A stretch of DNA of 64,000 nucleotides from Anopheles merus (Eukaryota > Arthropoda > Insecta > Diptera > Culicidae): positions 36,398,499 to 36,462,498 of the forward strand of contig NC_054084.1 of the NCBI RefSeq assembly GCF_017562075.2, read 5' to 3'. Positions 61,463-64,000 of this stretch are shown one piece after another. The position numbers and the translations under genes were made by a program. The notes under the pieces are model-generated. The model saw nothing but the letters and a program-made list of their open reading frames with translations. It was not told the DNA's origin and ran no database searches. The stretch's first letter is position 1. The number at the start of each line of letters is the position of its first letter.

Positions 61463-62222
61463 TTAGGTTTTTCGTTTCCTTTTCAATTTTGATTTGTGAA
61501 TTTTTCTTCCATTTCGGTCTAAAATATTTGTAACTAGGTTATCGAAAACTTTCGTTTCACGATACCTTTCTTCGTGTTTTAAATTATATCTTTTCCTTTC
61601 GAAGATCGTGTCATTGTCTTTAAATAGTTCTGGTTCTTCTCGTGTTTTGTTTAATTTTTCTATGTATTTGGATTTTTTTTTCTTTTTGTTTTGTGGCATA
61701 CACTCTATAAAGTTCCTCTTTTTGTTTAATTCTTTCTTGAAGGTCCTCAGGGATAGGATCTTCGTTTTTGAAGCCGAAAAATAGTTCTTTAGGGGTTATG
61801 TTTGTTTGAGAATGTATAGAATCATTGTAGATTGAGACTACCAAATTAATTTTTGAAGTATTTGATAAATTTTTTGTTGAATCTCGTAGTGAGATTATGT
61901 TGTGCAATTCTCTTATTGTTCTATGGACAATTTCTATTGTTCCATTTGAAGAGGATTGACCAACACTTAATGTATAATGGAATTCTACATTATTTTCTTC
62001 AAGAAATTGTTTGATTGTGGTGGATTTAAACGATCATTATTGGTCCATCACAAGCAAACAAGGTCTTCCAACGTTAGCGAAGAATTGAGTTAGTGCTTTT
62101 AGTATATGTATAGCGTTTCTTGATTGTAAAGGAATCGCCATGGTTAGTCTTGAGAACTTATCGCAAAGGGTTAGAAAATGTTTATCACTAATTATAAAGA
62201 TGTCCATATGAACGATTTCCAA
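61463..62222 (-). pseudogene. integrase core and C-terminal remnants
   Basis: Frames at 62222-62037, 61907-61620 and 61699-61463 each hold part of a retroviral-type integrase. The first includes the catalytic-core entry (VHMDIFIISDKHFLTLCDKFSR, whose first Asp is the core residue). The second includes SQTNITPKELFFG, typical of the core's end. The third is the basic tail. They are separated by frameshifts and stops. Confidence 0.75.
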
Positions 62223-63442
62223 AGGTTTTTTAGGAGTGGCAGTAATTTGATATTTTTGTTTTTATGGGCGTCTTTCATATTTAGCTTTTGACATATTTTG
62301 CAAATGTTAATAAATTTAGTAATTTTAGTTTTCATGTTTGGAAAATAATATTTTCCAGCAATATGTAGCTTGGTCTCAATAATTCCTCTATGGTTTGCAT
62401 TATGTTGTCGTTCAATAATCAAATCCTGGTCAATTTCATCATCTACATCTTCTAAAATTGTTTTTGTCCAAAATAGTTTGATCGATTTTGCGCGAGAGAA
62501 ATAGTTTTTGTAAATAATTTGTAAGTTTTGTAAGATTTTTTCGCTGCAACAAATGCCAGTAACACATTTGGGAGATGCATATTCTTTGATTATGTTGATC
62601 AACATAGCTGGTCCAAAAAGGGGTGTTTTTATTGTTATTCTATGATAATTTCCGAAAAGTGTAATTGCTTCTCGAGAATCATTATTATTTTCTTTTAGTA
62701 TTATTTGATTTCTAAATTCATTTAGTGGGTTTTCAGTTGCTGGGATGAATTCGTCATCATTAGTATCTGCTGAGTGTTGCGTCATAGTGTCAGTATTGTT
62801 AGAGGCAGTATTTGCATTTAATTCGGATGTTAAAGCAGGGTTTTCCGTTATGCGGGATAGTGCATCTGCATTTCCATTAAGAGTACCTTTTTTATACTTA
62901 ATTTCAAATTCGAATTCTTCCAAGGCCAGTTTCCAATGAAGAAGTCTTCTATTTAAATCATTTTTCTGTCTTAGCCAAACAAGAGGTTTGTGGTCAGTTC
63001 TTATTTCAAAAACTGTTCCGAAAATGTACGGTCGGAAATGCTTGGTTGCCCAAACAATGGCGAGTAGCTCTTTTTCGGTAGCTGAATAGTTGCACTCTGT
63101 TTCGTTAAGCGTTCTAGAAGCGTAAGCGCTTGGGTGTTCCTTACCATCTTCGAATTTTTGTGAAAGTACAGCGCCAAGGGCGAAATCACTTGCGTCTGTT
63201 TCTAAAATGAATTTTCTGCTAAAATCAGGATATTTTAAAATTGGATCAGTAGTGAGCATTTGTTTACAATCGTTGAAACAATTTATAAATTCGTCATTAT
63301 GTGTTATTTTAGAACCTTTCTTAAGACATTTTGTGAGGGGTTTGGTCAGTTTTGAATTTTCTTTTATGAATTTTCTGTAATAACCAAGGATTCCTAAGAA
63401 GCCTTTAATGTGGGTTGTTGTTTTTGGTATGGGCCAATGCAA
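62192..63442 (-). pseudogene. RT C-terminus, RNase H and integrase zinc-finger part of pol
   Basis: A 416-codon open frame. It begins with the end of reverse transcriptase (FLGILGYYRKFI) and runs into RNase H (ETDASDFALGAVLSQ, then ATEKELLAIVWA, with catalytic acids present). A linker follows, then the integrase H-H-C-C finger (HNANHRGIIETKLHIAGKYYFP, then CKICQK). It is the longest intact piece of the element. Confidence 0.9.
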
Positions 63443-63923
63443 TATTTTTTCTATTTTGTTTAAATTGGATTACGATGTGTCCTAAGAATTCACACTCTTT
63501 TCTTAAAAATTCACATTTGTCTAATTGAACCTTTAAATTTGATTCAATTAATTTTTTCAACACTTTATTCAAATTGTCCAAATGTTGTTGGAGTGATTTA
63601 CCAAAAATAATAATATCATCTAGATATACGAGACAGTTTCTTCCTACAAGGCCACCTAAAATATTATTCATGGCTCGTTGAAAAGTAGCAGGTGCGTTTT
63701 TTCAAGCCAAAGGGCATTCGTATAAACTCGAAGTGTCCTTTTTCTGTGCTAAAAGCTGTTTTTGGTCTATCCTTTTTATCAACTTCAATTTGATGAAAGC
63801 CGGATTTAAGTCAAGTGTAGTGAAGTACATGCTTCTACCTAACTTGTCCACAATTTCTTCTATATTGGGAATAGGGTATCGATCATCGATCGTTTTTTCA
63901 TTCAATTTTCTATAGTCAACCAC
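63405..63923 (-). pseudogene. reverse transcriptase core, frameshifted
   Basis: Frames 63923-63702 (VDYRKLNEKT, then FTTLDLN) and 63671-63405 (VYLDDIIIFG, the catalytic box, with both Asp) belong to the same RT fingers and palm. A shift within the A-run near 63694-63700 separates them, and the preceding palm segment is also disrupted (about 63780). The enzyme cannot be made from this copy as it stands. Confidence 0.88.
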
Positions 63924-64000
63924 GATGCGCCATTTCTCCTTTCCACTTGCATCTGATTTTTTAGGGACTATCCAGATTGGGGATGTCCATGGGGATATAG

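Larger units (their letters stand above)
59900..64000 (-). mobile_element. decayed Ty3/gypsy (errantivirus-like) retroelement, truncated by the window
   Basis: On the minus strand, from the right edge inward, come reverse transcriptase, RNase H, integrase, an env-like frame, a purine tract and an LTR-like end. That is the gene order of envelope-bearing gypsy-type elements of insects. The pol region is split over at least six frames. The LTR-proximal 5' half and gag lie beyond 64000. Confidence 0.88.

Overview
The window reads as animal nuclear DNA from an Anopheles mosquito, most likely the A. gambiae group. The evidence is split genes with GT-AG introns, TATA boxes and AATAAA signals, two copies of a tRNA-derived SINE that I recognise as the Anopheles SINE200 type, and an odorant-binding protein gene that I recognise as the mosquito OBP4/LUSH ortholog. 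There are no bacterial operons, CRISPR arrays or convincing tRNA genes.

Layout: 1-5 kb holds transcribed-looking but non-coding sequence (possibly a long 3' UTR) with a (CA)45 microsatellite and a small MITE. 6.05-7.06 kb is a GC-rich island. 7.3-9.0 kb carries two MITEs with clear terminal inverted repeats and target duplications, the second inserted at the junction of a local duplication. 9.7-10.8 kb is the five-exon OBP4 gene. 11-15.6 kb is AT-rich intergenic DNA with an inverted-repeat element. 15.7-18.2 kb holds two compact genes: a CFAP97/hemingway-like protein and a two-PDZ syntenin-like adaptor. 21.4-24.6 kb is the intronless Patr-1 (PAT1) mRNA-decay factor. 26.7-36.5 kb is the large ATM kinase gene (tefu in flies), rebuilt here as 17 coding exons, with one apparent single-base loss inside the kinase domain. 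Converging on it is HSD17B8 (36.8-37.7 kb, minus strand). 39.1-41.3 kb (minus) is a six-exon immunoglobulin-superfamily receptor with one membrane span and no kinase. 44.6 kb is a small secreted orphan. 48.9-56.3 kb holds three small secreted Gly/Tyr-rich proteins, two of which share the layout signal peptide, acidic propeptide, KR-H site, GYG repeat tail. From about 59.9 kb to the right edge is a decayed Ty3/gypsy-type retroelement on the minus strand with pol and env-like remnants.

Functionally, ATM (DNA damage signalling) and Patr-1 (mRNA decapping) are housekeeping neighbours without an evident shared pathway. The strongest candidates for something little described are the GYG proprotein set, the kinase-less Ig receptor and the secreted Cys-rich orphan. 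The most checkable oddity is the ATM frameshift. All gene models come from reading frames and splice signals only; family assignments rest on recognised motifs and remembered family patterns, not on searches.
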